Origin: Planctomycetota bacterium
GTDB taxonomy: Bacteria > Planctomycetota > Phycisphaerae > WQYP01
Direction: 5' to 3'
DNA length: 33,157 bases
NCBI GenBank assembly: GCA_021790475.1
Contig: JAJYDU010000010.1
Coordinates: 1 to 33,157, forward strand
The position numbers were made by a program, and so were the translations under genes. Below the pieces are notes generated by a model that was not told where the DNA came from, did not search any database, and worked only from the letters and a program-made list of their open reading frames with translations. This document shows, piece by piece, positions 7,781-16,821 of the stretch. The number at the start of each line of letters is the position of its first letter. Position 1 is the stretch's first letter.

Positions 7781-10317
7781 ATGACGCACCGGAGGCGCGG
7801 AATAATCATTCTGCCGGTCATCTCCCCCCGGCTGATTTTCTCACGCGTGGCATGATGGGGTGGTATGGCCGGCTGGCCGCGCATCGCCGGGCGCTGACGG
7901 TACTTCTGGCGGCGTTGGGTGTCGCTTTTTACCTGTCATCCACGCAAATCCATTGGGGAGCAAACGCGATCCTTTATTTCTCCAGCCACAGCAAAACCGT
8001 CCGTGATCTGCAAGCTTCCGAAAAACAACCGGGCCTGGGAAACAATCTGCGGTTGGACGTTCATTTCGCTCCTGGCCGGACCGGCGATCTGGCAGTCGCG
8101 GTGCGAAGACTGCGGAGAGCTTGCGAGCGGACCGGCCAGTTCGAGTGGGTTTGGACCGGCGTATCGGCCAAAGAGCAAATTCGCGCCGCGGTTTACCTGA
8201 CGCGGCCTGGTCCGGCGCTGCTCCATACCGCACAGATATCGCAGATTCGAAAGCGGCTATCCGCCGCCTGGCTGGCGAGGCATTTCCGACACGTCGCGGC
8301 GCGGCTGGAAGATCCGGACGGACAACTGCTCGCCGCCGAGTTGCAACACGATCCGCTGGCTCTGCACCGACTTTATTTCACGCACGTGCAGGCGCTGCAT
8401 CCCCTGCCGGGCGCGCATCTTGCCGACGGCCTGCTTCTCTCCGCCGACGGTAAACACGCGATGATGGTCCTGGCGCCGCGCGTGTCGCCCCAGAATGTGG
8501 CCGCCTCGCGGACCATGCTCAAGAAACTCCGCGCCGCCCTCGCCCGGGTGCAAAAAACGATGCCCGCTCTGCGGGTGTGGTTGATCGGCTCGGCGCTGAA
8601 TTATGCGAGCAACCAGCGGCGGGTGCTGCACGATGTCGTCATCATATCGCTGGTGGGAACTCTGCTGGTGGCGGCGGCGATTCTCCTGTTTTTTCGACGC
8701 TGGGTGTCCGTTCCGATCTGCCTGATCCCGCCGACGATCGGGGTGGGCACGGCCATGGGAATCGCCGGCCTGCTGCGGCTTGATCTGCCGCTGATTGTGC
8801 TCGGTTTCAACGGACTGATCTGCGGTTCGACCACCGATTATGGCATTCAGTTGATCGCCGCCGTCAATCGCCGGATACGCCGGGGGGAAGAACTGCGGAT
8901 CGAGACGCTCGCCGCCGCCACCCGCGAAATGTTCGGTCCCATTTCGATGAGCGTGTGTACCAGCGTCACCGGCTATTCGGCGCTGGCGCTAAGTTCCGCG
9001 CCGGGTTTGCGGGAGTTGGGACTTTTCGTGGCCGGGGCGACGATCTGCATCTGGCTGGCGACGTTCCTGGTGCTTCCCGCTTACCTGGGACCATGGATCG
9101 TGCGCCCGCAAAGTTCAAGTTACACTGCCGCCACGACGATGCGGCCGGGCCGCAGGCTCAAAATAGTCGGAAGCGCGGCCTTTCTGGCGAGCACGGCGCT
9201 GCTGACCTGGCATGCCGCGCGCGTCCAATATTCGTACCATGGCGCCGCGCTCGACGGCAGCTCCCGACGCCTGTTGCATCGGGAAAAGCTGTTTCTCAAG
9301 ACGTGGGGAGACCTTCGCCAACGCGCTATCGTGGTCGTGCACGACGCCTCGGCCAGGCAAGCGCTGGTTCGCTTGAACGCTCTGTCCCGCACGCTGCGAA
9401 GATTCAAGCGGGAGCATTTGATTCAAGGTTACCAAACCCCCGCCGGTATCCTGCCGGATCATGACGCGATTCGGCGCCGCCGCAACGCCTGGCGGCTTTT
9501 CTGGACGCCGGCGCGGCGGGCTTTGGCGCAGAGGCATATCGCGCAGGCGGCGGAAGGGGCAGGCTTTGATCCGGCGGCTTTCGCCGGCGCCGTAGCCGCT
9601 CTTACGCGGCTTGCCCCCGTTCCGCCGGCGCGCCTCCGGCTGGCAAATTCGCCGGCGGCGCTGCTTCCCGGCTCGATCCTGCTTTCTTCCCGCGGTGTTA
9701 CGCTGGCGGTGATTGTGCGACCCAACAGGAGTCTTTCCCCGCGTATGCAAGCCCGATGGGCCGGCAAATTACGATTGGACCACCCGCACGCGGCGATTAT
9801 TTCCGGCGCCCTTCTTTTCTACAACACAACCCGGCGGGCCGCGGCCGAGATGAAACGACTGTTTCCCTGGGTAGCGATCCTGATTCTGGTTCCGATGTGG
9901 ATGTACTTTCGGCGGATCGACTTGGCGCTGATCGCGGCATTGTCGCTGGGAGTCGGTTTTCTCTGGCTTCTGGGCGCGGCTCAGTGGTTCGCCGGCGGAT
10001 TGAATCTGCTGAGCCTGGTACCGATGCTTTTTACCATGGGTGTGGCGGTTGATTACGGTATTTATGCCGCCAGCGATCCGGCGCAGCGCCGCGCGCCCGA
10101 CGAGCGGGAAAATAGAAATCCGGCGACGTTCCTATGCGCCGCGACCACGATTCTGGGAACCGGCGCCATGCTTCTGGCCGGCCATCCCGTCCTGCATTGG
10201 ATCGGTTTGACACTCACGGCGGGAATCACCGGCGGTTATCTGGCTTCCTTATTCCTGGTCGGCCCGCTCACGCGCCGTTTGTTCCGATCCAACCGACCGG
10301 AGGTCCACAAATTTTGA
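7777..10317 (+). CDS. MMPL/RND-family lipid exporter
   Basis: The 846-residue integral membrane protein has the two-fold RND design: TM1 (about 38-54), a large periplasmic loop, a five-helix block (about 285-440), TM7 (about 462-478), a second loop and a final block (about 697-832). Both helix-4 positions keep the proton-relay Asp-Tyr pair (STTDYGIQ, D354; GVAVDYGIY, D759). Family members export lipids or polyketide-like molecules with proton motive force. It is coupled to the LolA-like gene by a 4 bp overlap. Its last 69 bp overlap the antisense ligase gene, so the C-terminal tail after TM12 (LTRRLFRSNRPEVHKF) is shared sequence. Confidence 0.88.
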   Translation: MNDAPEARNNHSAGHLPPADFLTRGMMGWYGRLAAHRRALTVLLAALGVAFYLSSTQIHWGANAILYFSSHSKTVRDLQASEKQPGLGNNLRLDVHFAPGRTGDLAVAVRRLRRACERTGQFEWVWTGVSAKEQIRAAVYLTRPGPALLHTAQISQIRKRLSAAWLARHFRHVAARLEDPDGQLLAAELQHDPLALHRLYFTHVQALHPLPGAHLADGLLLSADGKHAMMVLAPRVSPQNVAASRTMLKKLRAALARVQKTMPALRVWLIGSALNYASNQRRVLHDVVIISLVGTLLVAAAILLFFRRWVSVPICLIPPTIGVGTAMGIAGLLRLDLPLIVLGFNGLICGSTTDYGIQLIAAVNRRIRRGEELRIETLAAATREMFGPISMSVCTSVTGYSALALSSAPGLRELGLFVAGATICIWLATFLVLPAYLGPWIVRPQSSSYTAATTMRPGRRLKIVGSAAFLASTALLTWHAARVQYSYHGAALDGSSRRLLHREKLFLKTWGDLRQRAIVVVHDASARQALVRLNALSRTLRRFKREHLIQGYQTPAGILPDHDAIRRRRNAWRLFWTPARRALAQRHIAQAAEGAGFDPAAFAGAVAALTRLAPVPPARLRLANSPAALLPGSILLSSRGVTLAVIVRPNRSLSPRMQARWAGKLRLDHPHAAIISGALLFYNTTRRAAAEMKRLFPWVAILILVPMWMYFRRIDLALIAALSLGVGFLWLLGAAQWFAGGLNLLSLVPMLFTMGVAVDYGIYAASDPAQRRAPDERENRNPATFLCAATTILGTGAMLLAGHPVLHWIGLTLTAGITGGYLASLFLVGPLTRRLFRSNRPEVHKF

Positions 10318-11577
10318 CGGCTTTCGCGGATTGGCCTGCGTTTGTAAAGTTCTTATTTCCACCGCCGGGGCGTAAACAATCCGTGGCGTTACTTTCAAAA
10401 TCGCCCGGGCTCGCTGCTCCAGGCGCTGGCGCGTCCGGGCTTTGCCGTCGCGCAAGCAGACATGCAGCGTTAATAAGTCGCTTAGATCATGCGCTCTGCG
10501 GGCCACGATGGCATAATCGCGCACTTCGGGCATGGAATTGAGAAGATCAAAAATCGCCGCCGGAAAAAGGCTCGTCCCGCGCACTTTGAGCAACTGTTGC
10601 CGCCGGCCGAGGATCGGCCCGAGCCGCGGCGTGGTCCGGCCGCAGGGGCATGGTTCGGTATATAGCGCCGCGATGTCTCCCGTCCGGAACCGGACCAGGG
10701 GCATTCCCCGCACGCCCAGCGGAGTGACGACCACTTCACCCGGGCTTCCTGGCGCCGCCGGCAACCCCCGTTCGTCGATGATTTCCGCCACCGCCAGCGA
10801 AGGATTTAAGTGTCCACCCCGGCATTGCGGGCCTTCGGCAAAAGTGGTGCAGGTTTCCGTGGACGCGTAAGTGCCAAGCAGGGGCGCCGTAAAAATCGCG
10901 GACAACCGTTGCGCCAGGGAATTGGGCGTCAAGTCGGCCGAACGAAGCGGTTCGGCAATGCCAATGATGGCCGCCAGGTTGCGGAAAGCTCGCTGATCCG
11001 CCGGCCGTTCGCAATCAACCAGTAGCGAAGGGACCGTGATCACGAAATTGCGGGGATGTCCGGCGAGCAGGGAACAGAGCAATTCACGCTGGGACACAAA
11101 CGCCGGTCCCACCCGCATGCAGGCGGCGCCCAACCGCTGGGCGCCCAGCCAGTACGCCAGTCCCGCGACAAACAGGCGATCCATCGCCACCGCGATGATC
11201 AGTGTGTCGTCCGCCCGCAGCCCCGCGATGTGCAATGCCACCGCCTCATTCTCGGCCAGGCGATGAAGGTCGCTTTGCGTCAGCGGCACGCACAGCGGTT
11301 TGCCCGTTGTGCCGGAAGTGCTGACCCATTCGCGGATGTCCGCGCGCCGGCAGCCGAACGCGGCTGCGCCGGCCAGCGCCAGCTGATGTTTGTCCGTCAG
11401 CGGCAGCAGGGTAACGTCGGCGAGACTTTTCATCCGTCCGGGGTAAATCCGGCGCTGGTAAAAATCCGTTCGCGCCGCATTCGCCACGTGCACAAGAAAC
11501 CGTTTTTCCTGCAGCGCCCGCCATCGCCGTATCGGCCAGAAAAGGGGCTCGCCCATTGTCCCGCTCATTTTCAACAT
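10249..11577 (-). CDS. PaaK-like AMP-dependent acyl/aryl-CoA ligase
   Basis: The 442-residue protein belongs to the phenylacetate-CoA ligase branch of adenylating enzymes. Visible are the P-loop-like STSGTTGKP (86-94), YASTETC (237-243), FRTGDIAAL (297-305, D301), the zinc-knuckle-like CPCGR (310-314) and the C-terminal-domain hinge LGRRQQLLKVRG. The likely catalytic lysine lies near the end in NPRKPSKFVD. The substrate is not deducible; in polyene-type clusters such enzymes activate the starter acid. It follows the lipoprotein gene by 82 bp on the same strand and runs 69 bp into the 3' end of the exporter gene. No clear Shine-Dalgarno supports the ATG at 11577; ATG codons at residues 4 and 8 are alternatives. 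Confidence 0.82.
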   Translation of the reverse strand: MLKMSGTMGEPLFWPIRRWRALQEKRFLVHVANAARTDFYQRRIYPGRMKSLADVTLLPLTDKHQLALAGAAAFGCRRADIREWVSTSGTTGKPLCVPLTQSDLHRLAENEAVALHIAGLRADDTLIIAVAMDRLFVAGLAYWLGAQRLGAACMRVGPAFVSQRELLCSLLAGHPRNFVITVPSLLVDCERPADQRAFRNLAAIIGIAEPLRSADLTPNSLAQRLSAIFTAPLLGTYASTETCTTFAEGPQCRGGHLNPSLAVAEIIDERGLPAAPGSPGEVVVTPLGVRGMPLVRFRTGDIAALYTEPCPCGRTTPRLGPILGRRQQLLKVRGTSLFPAAIFDLLNSMPEVRDYAIVARRAHDLSDLLTLHVCLRDGKARTRQRLEQRARAILKVTPRIVYAPAVEIRTLQTQANPRKPSKFVDLRSVGSEQTARERADQE

Positions 11578-11659
11578 CTTGTTTTTCTAAGAACTCATCC
11601 AATCAAGAATTGTAACCGCACCCGCTCCGGACGGGGTGCCGTCGGGCTTATGATTTTCA

Positions 11660-12331
11660 CTATTTTCTTATGAAGTCCAGGATCAAAAGGCTCCCCCGGC
11701 CTGAATTCCACAGCACCAATTCGCCCGGCATTCCCGCATTATCATAATGCAAATATTGAATTAGCAGCCGGGCGCCGCCGGCAGGGTTCACGGCGCAGAT
11801 GTGCAGATGTCCCGCCGGGCCGGCAAAAGTGAGCGTGTAAACATTGCCCGCGGCATCCCGGCAATGAATTCGTGCTTCATGATTCAAGCGAACCAGGGCG
11901 CGGACGTTCGCCGTGGCCAGGGCCGGTGCGGTTAACGCCTGATACAACTCTCGGCAAAAACTGATCGGCAATCGGGCGGGCTCTCCGGCGGCTATTTTCA
12001 GTATTTGGATCCGTGAACCCCGCACCCGCGCATCGAAAATAAGAGTTCCCAGCTCGCTGGCGCAGGTGAGCCGGAACCGCCGCGCCGCGTGGACGTGCAG
12101 CCGGCCAACCATGGTCCATTCATGATGCCCGAGGCGTAAACTTGCAAAGAACTGCTGGTCGAATCCGACGGGAAAAGCCGCCAGTGCGCGGGCCACGGCC
12201 TGGCGCTCCGGTGCGGGGACATTTGGTGGTTGGTAGATGGCTGGGCGCAGCTGGGAGCAACCGCCGACAACGGCCAGTATGGCCAATAGAAACACGGCGG
12301 GACAGCCGGTTCGCAATCCAAGGCGCTCCAT
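11660..12331 (-). CDS. Outer-membrane-type lipoprotein, possibly DUF3261-like
   Basis: The 223-residue protein has a lipoprotein signal peptide with hydrophobic core (FLLAILAVV) and lipobox VGGC (C25). The mature part is beta-rich, including WTMVGRLHVHAARRFRLTCASELGTLIFDARV and LTFAGPAGHLHI. The size, the lipobox and the position next to a LolA-like carrier, MMPL exporter and adenylating enzyme recall the DUF3261 lipoproteins of aryl polyene clusters; this assignment is from context and overall pattern, not a firm match. It is first in a two-gene minus-strand operon with the ligase. Confidence 0.7.
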   Translation of the reverse strand: MERLGLRTGCPAVFLLAILAVVGGCSQLRPAIYQPPNVPAPERQAVARALAAFPVGFDQQFFASLRLGHHEWTMVGRLHVHAARRFRLTCASELGTLIFDARVRGSRIQILKIAAGEPARLPISFCRELYQALTAPALATANVRALVRLNHEARIHCRDAAGNVYTLTFAGPAGHLHICAVNPAGGARLLIQYLHYDNAGMPGELVLWNSGRGSLLILDFIRK

Positions 12332-12494
12332 AGAGCCTATCCAAATGACTAATGGCCCCGCGATGGGCCGGAAAAGACCGCATGCAAGGCGCTCAGACCC
12401 GAAGGCGTATCGGAAAGGATGATCCGCCGAAGGGGTAAAGTAAATTATAACCGGTCCTGTGAGTAAGATGTGACCGCCCCCGGTTTCACAAGAG

Positions 12495-12522
12495 TTGACA
12501 CCACCGCGCCGGCATCAATAAA
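12495..12522 (+). promoter_or_regulatory. Promoter of the mannosidase-transporter-hexosaminidase cluster
   Basis: A consensus -35 TTGACA (12495-12500) is followed after 16 bp by AATAAA (12517-12522), a 4 of 6 match to the -10. The predicted start would give a leader of about 27 nt before the ATG at 12556. Confidence 0.45.
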
Positions 12523-12555
12523 CTGCCCGCGTTTAAGATGCAAAGGAATAAGGGT

Positions 12556-14712
12556 ATGCCCATTACCGTTCACCTGATTTTCAACTCCCACATCGACCCC
12601 GTATGGCTCTGGCCCTGGACGGCCGGGGTGGATGAAATATTGGCTACGTGTCGCAGCGCCTGCAACCGGCTCGACGCCCATCCCGATCTGATCTTCAGTC
12701 GCGGAGAAGCCTGGGCTTATCGTATGGTGGAGCGGTTGGATCCGGAGTTGTTCACACGAATTCGCCGGCATGTAGAGACAGGGCGATGGGAAATCGTCGG
12801 TGGCTGGTGGATTCAGCCCGACTGCAACCAGCCCAGCGGCTGGGCTATGAAAAAACAGATCGAACTGGGCCGCAACTATTTCCAGAAAACCTTCGGCGCC
12901 AGTCCGCGGGTGGCGTATAACGTGGACAGCTTCGGCCACGCCGCCACGCTGCCCGGTTACATCCATGAGGCCGGCCAGCGATATTACGTCATGATGCGCC
13001 CGCAGGAACATGAAATGCCCTTGCCGGCCCGCTTGTTCCGTTGGCGGGGTTACGAAGGGTCGCCGGAAATCGTGACCTTTCGAATCGCACGGAGCTATGG
13101 CAGCGGGGGCGCTGTTTCCAGGGAAGGTTTCATCGGGCACGTGCGCGCCGCCGCTACGGAATTACCGGAAGGAATCGAACATACGATGTGTTTTTTGGGC
13201 GTCGGCGATCACGGCGGAGGCCCGACGGAGCATCTGATTGATATTTGCCGCCGGCATGCAACGGCCTTGGACGGCCTGCGGCTGGTATTCTCCAGTCCGC
13301 GGCGATTTTTCGAAGCGGTGCAGCCGCAGGTGGAGCGGTTACCGTTGGTGACCGGGGAATTGCAGATGCACGCGATCGGCTGTTACAGCGTGCATCGTGG
13401 TATCAAGACGGCGCTGCGGCGGGCCGAGCATGGCTTGGCGCAGGCCCAGATAGCCCAGCGGATGGCGCCCTTGCCGGCCCAGGACGCCGCTTCCCTGGTA
13501 GTGGCGTGGGAACGTGTGGCGTTCAACCATTTTCACGATACGCTCGGTGGAACCTGCATTCCCTCCGCCTATCCCCAGATGGAAGCGCAACTTGGTCAGG
13601 CCATGGCCATTGCCGACGATGCCATCCATTTGTCGCTGCGGCAAAAAATACAGGCACTGCCTGATGATCCTTGCCAGCGCGTGGTGCTGTTCAATGCCTC
13701 CGATGAACCGTATGAGGGATATACCGAATTCGACCCCTGGCTTAAGCCCTGGACCCAGGAGCACCAGTTGATGGATGAAACGAACCAGGCGATTGCGTGC
13801 CAGGCGGTGGAAGGGGAACCGGTTATGCACGGGATTCCACCGCATCTGGTCTGCCGCGTGACGGCGGCGCCGGGCCAGATCCGGGTGCTGCGCATCAGCA
13901 GACACCCGCCGACGGAACCCCGGTGCGCCGCAAGCGGTCGGGTGACCGGCGGGGAAGGTGTGATCCGCAACGAAGCAAATGTGGCCGTGGATATCGTCAA
14001 TCGGCGGTTATCCCTGGGAGGAATTCAATTGCCATTGCCGCGCCTGGCCCTGCTTTCCGACCCCACCGACACCTGGTCGCATGGGGTGGATCGTTACACC
14101 GAAGGACCGGCTGTTTGTGCATGTTGGAACGATCCGGCCACCATTGAGACCGGCCCATTGCGCGCGGCCATGATCCAAACCGGCATGATCGGCGCCTCGC
14201 CGCTACGGTGGGAGTGGCGCCTCTACGCCGGCGAACCTTATGTGGAATTAATCATGCGGATTGAGTGGCGGGAAGAACAGCAATTACTCAAACTCATCGT
14301 GGTTGCGCCCGGTGTCCTGGAGGGACGTACCGACGGCATTCTCGGCGGTCACCTGGACCGCCCGAATAACGGCAAAGAATTGCCGTGCCGCGACTTTACC
14401 CTGCTGCGCGTCCGGGACGCCGATCCTCTCGGAATTGTCAGCCCGGACAGCTATGCCCTGGACGCCACCGCATCGCGGGTACGTTTGACGCTGCTGCGCA
14501 GTCCGATCATGGCGCACCATGTTCCCCATGCGGGCGCCGCGCCGCGCCGTCAGTTTGCGGATCGCGGCGAGCATACGTTCCGCTTGCGTTTTTTGGCGGG
14601 TCGGAACCTCACGCCGCAGGTTCTGGATCGCCAGGCGATGATGCTCCAGCGTCCTCTGGTTTACGCCAGCGTTACCAGGGGAATGCCCAGTCATTTCATC
14701 GCGGAACATTGA
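12556..14712 (+). CDS. GH38 alpha-mannosidase
   Basis: The 718-residue protein begins directly with the GH38 catalytic domain: zinc ligands in SHIDPVWLW (H12, D14), the nucleophile region YNVDSFGHAATLPGY (D124), and FNHFHDTLGG (HFHD 325-328), followed by the helical middle domain and the beta-sandwich C-terminal domains. GH38 enzymes hydrolyse alpha-mannosides by a retaining, metal-dependent mechanism. No signal peptide is seen, so it should act in the cytoplasm on imported oligosaccharides. I choose the ATG at 12556 because AAAGGA lies 8 nt upstream; the ATG at 12538 has no such site and adds six residues. It is on the shorter side for the family. A sugar porter and a hexosaminidase follow. 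Confidence 0.92.
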   Translation: MPITVHLIFNSHIDPVWLWPWTAGVDEILATCRSACNRLDAHPDLIFSRGEAWAYRMVERLDPELFTRIRRHVETGRWEIVGGWWIQPDCNQPSGWAMKKQIELGRNYFQKTFGASPRVAYNVDSFGHAATLPGYIHEAGQRYYVMMRPQEHEMPLPARLFRWRGYEGSPEIVTFRIARSYGSGGAVSREGFIGHVRAAATELPEGIEHTMCFLGVGDHGGGPTEHLIDICRRHATALDGLRLVFSSPRRFFEAVQPQVERLPLVTGELQMHAIGCYSVHRGIKTALRRAEHGLAQAQIAQRMAPLPAQDAASLVVAWERVAFNHFHDTLGGTCIPSAYPQMEAQLGQAMAIADDAIHLSLRQKIQALPDDPCQRVVLFNASDEPYEGYTEFDPWLKPWTQEHQLMDETNQAIACQAVEGEPVMHGIPPHLVCRVTAAPGQIRVLRISRHPPTEPRCAASGRVTGGEGVIRNEANVAVDIVNRRLSLGGIQLPLPRLALLSDPTDTWSHGVDRYTEGPAVCACWNDPATIETGPLRAAMIQTGMIGASPLRWEWRLYAGEPYVELIMRIEWREEQQLLKLIVVAPGVLEGRTDGILGGHLDRPNNGKELPCRDFTLLRVRDADPLGIVSPDSYALDATASRVRLTLLRSPIMAHHVPHAGAAPRRQFADRGEHTFRLRFLAGRNLTPQVLDRQAMMLQRPLVYASVTRGMPSHFIAEH

Positions 14713-14754
14713 AAACAAGGAGCAAACGCACACGCCCGGTAAAGTCTGTTTATA

Positions 14755-14792
14755 GGGGTGAGAATTTTTCCAGGGCGCCTGGGAGCGCGGCC
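14755..14792. repeat. Degenerate left end of the terminal-inverted-repeat family
   Basis: GGTGAGAATTTTTCC followed by GCCTGGGAGCGCGG resembles the left end and first interior block of the element at 27507-27642 (GGCGTGGCAATTTTTCC, then CCTGGGAGCGCGG). The right end is not recognisable in the next 150 bp. It lies in the 336 bp between the mannosidase stop and the GTG of the porter; I see no gene in that gap. Confidence 0.45.
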
Positions 14793-15048
14793 GGCCCGCG
14801 CCGCCAGTATGTTAGCCGGCACATTACATGTACCGCGTTGGTGGAAACACCCGTTGCGCGAAGCTGGGCCGCCGCACCGCCCGCGCTGCGGGGTTCGCAT
14901 CGCAGTGAATCGGGAACCGCAGGTCGCAAATGTATCAAAAAAGGCCGCGCGGAGTATAGTTGCCGGCGAAATGGACGCCGCCGAGAGGTAAATTATTTTT
15001 TCGACCGCCAAAATCGCCCCCCCAACTTACAACCACATCCTGCTGCTC

Positions 15049-16788
15049 GTGGCCGGACTTGGCGGTCTGCTTTACGGGGTGGATGTCGGCATCATTTCCG
15101 GGGCGCTGCCGTACCTGGAGGCGACTTCCGGTCTCAACGCCGGCCAACTTTCCATGATCGTTGCCGCCGTTCTGCTCGGCAGCGTGCTCTCCACACTTTT
15201 TGCCGGCGTGCTCGCCGATTGGATGGGCCGCAAAAAATTGATGACGCTCAGCGGGGCGCTGTTTGTTCTGAGCATCCCTCTGATTGCAATGTCGCATGGT
15301 TACGGCCCGCTGCTGCTGGGGCGGCTTTTACAGGGGGTTAGTGCCGGATTGATCGGCGTGGTGGTTCCGCTCTACCTGGCCGAGTGCCTGACCCCCGCCG
15401 GCCGGGGGCGGGGAACCGCCGTCTTTCAGTGGCTGTTGACGCTGGGCATTGTGGCCTCGGCGGTCATTGCCATGTACTTTAGCATACGCGTACAGGCGGT
15501 CGCCCGGCTGCACAATGCCGCCGAACTTTTCGCCTTTAAGGATGCGGCGTGGCGCGGCATTTTCTGGTCCACTCTGCTACCGGGTATTCTTTTCGTATGT
15601 GGCAGTCTGTACGTGGCCGAGTCGCCGCGCTGGCTTTTCAAACGAGGCGATAAGCCGGCGGCATACGCGGCGCTGCGGCGATCGCGCAACCCCCCGCAGG
15701 CGGATACCGAGCTGGCGGAAATGGAAACGATGGCGGCGGCGGACCAGGCTCAGAATAGCGCGGGCGTAAACAGGTCCGGAGAATCGCTGCTGCAACGCCG
15801 CTATGTGCTCCCATTCATCCTGGCGTGTGTGATTCTCGCTTGCAATCAGGCCACCGGCATCAATTCCATCATTGGCTACAACGCGACGATTCTCATCCAG
15901 GCCGGCCTGAGCGACGTGCAGGCCCACTGGGGCTACCTCCTCTTTACCACGGTGAATTTCCTGATGACCATCGTGGGTGTTGTACTGGTGGACCGTGTCG
16001 GGCGAAAGGCTCTCTTATCCGCCGGCAGCGCGGGCATCATCGTCTCGCTGGTCTGCACGGGACTTCTGTTTCACCATGCGCAGGAGGGGCGAATCGACTG
16101 CGCCAAGCCTCTCCAGGCCCTGGTCCGGCCGAATCAGACTCTTTCCATTCCTTTCAATCCAACCATGGCCGCAAGGCTTCTTTCGCCCGGGAAAATGAAC
16201 CCCAATGCCATCCGCCGGCATCCGGTCAACTTGACTGTCATTTATTCCTACGGGGGTTTCCACGGGATGACCAACACCGTCCGTTCCGAGAGCCGGACCG
16301 GGGAACCGGTGGTCATTACGCGTGCCGATTGCGTGCCGGCCAATGCGGTGATTGCTTTTTTCTCCAATCCACTGGCCAATCTGGCGGTGGCGCGCCGCGC
16401 GCCGCTGAATATAGAACACGCCTGGATCACGCCTGTTCCCACCAGACGCAACGGAATATTCACGGCTATGAGCCTGTTTGCTTTTGTCGCTTTTTTCGCC
16501 GCCGGTCCCGGAGTATGCGTGTGGCTGGCGCTCTCCGAGCTGATGCCCACCCGCATTCGTTCCACGGGTATGAGCATCGCGCTGTTGATCAACCAGGCGG
16601 TCTCCACCGTGATTGCGGCGGTGTTTCTGCCGGTGGTCGGAAAATACGGATATGCCACAATATTCTTTACCTTCGCCGGGTTTACGGTAATCTATTTTCT
16701 AACCGCCACGCTGTGGTTGCCGGAAACCAGAAACAAAACGCTTGAAGAAATTGAAGCGGGCTTTCGCGGTATGAAAACGGACCGATAG
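15049..16788 (+). CDS. MFS sugar porter with a large extra-membrane loop
   Basis: This is a sugar-porter-family transporter: GVLADWMGRKK (53-63), PLYLAECLTPAGRGRG (107-122), ESPRWLF (191-197), QATGINSIIGYNA (267-279), VDRVGRK (314-320) and LPETRNKTLEEIE (557-569). From the GTG at 15049 it has 579 residues, against about 450-500 for the family; the excess is mostly an insertion at about 344-466 between TM8 and TM9, with two cysteines. The GTG cuts into TM1 and has no Shine-Dalgarno. The open frame continues upstream to 14992 with a family-like N-terminus (TAKIAPPTYNHILLVAGLGG) and GAGAGGT at 14983-14989, but without any ATG, GTG or TTG; the true start may be ATT at 14992 or 14995. It probably imports mono- or oligosaccharides for the flanking glycosidases. 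Confidence 0.9.
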   Translation: MAGLGGLLYGVDVGIISGALPYLEATSGLNAGQLSMIVAAVLLGSVLSTLFAGVLADWMGRKKLMTLSGALFVLSIPLIAMSHGYGPLLLGRLLQGVSAGLIGVVVPLYLAECLTPAGRGRGTAVFQWLLTLGIVASAVIAMYFSIRVQAVARLHNAAELFAFKDAAWRGIFWSTLLPGILFVCGSLYVAESPRWLFKRGDKPAAYAALRRSRNPPQADTELAEMETMAAADQAQNSAGVNRSGESLLQRRYVLPFILACVILACNQATGINSIIGYNATILIQAGLSDVQAHWGYLLFTTVNFLMTIVGVVLVDRVGRKALLSAGSAGIIVSLVCTGLLFHHAQEGRIDCAKPLQALVRPNQTLSIPFNPTMAARLLSPGKMNPNAIRRHPVNLTVIYSYGGFHGMTNTVRSESRTGEPVVITRADCVPANAVIAFFSNPLANLAVARRAPLNIEHAWITPVPTRRNGIFTAMSLFAFVAFFAAGPGVCVWLALSELMPTRIRSTGMSIALLINQAVSTVIAAVFLPVVGKYGYATIFFTFAGFTVIYFLTATLWLPETRNKTLEEIEAGFRGMKTDR

Positions 16789-16821
16789 TGGCTGCGTCGT
16801 TTTCTTTTTAAGGTGTTACGT

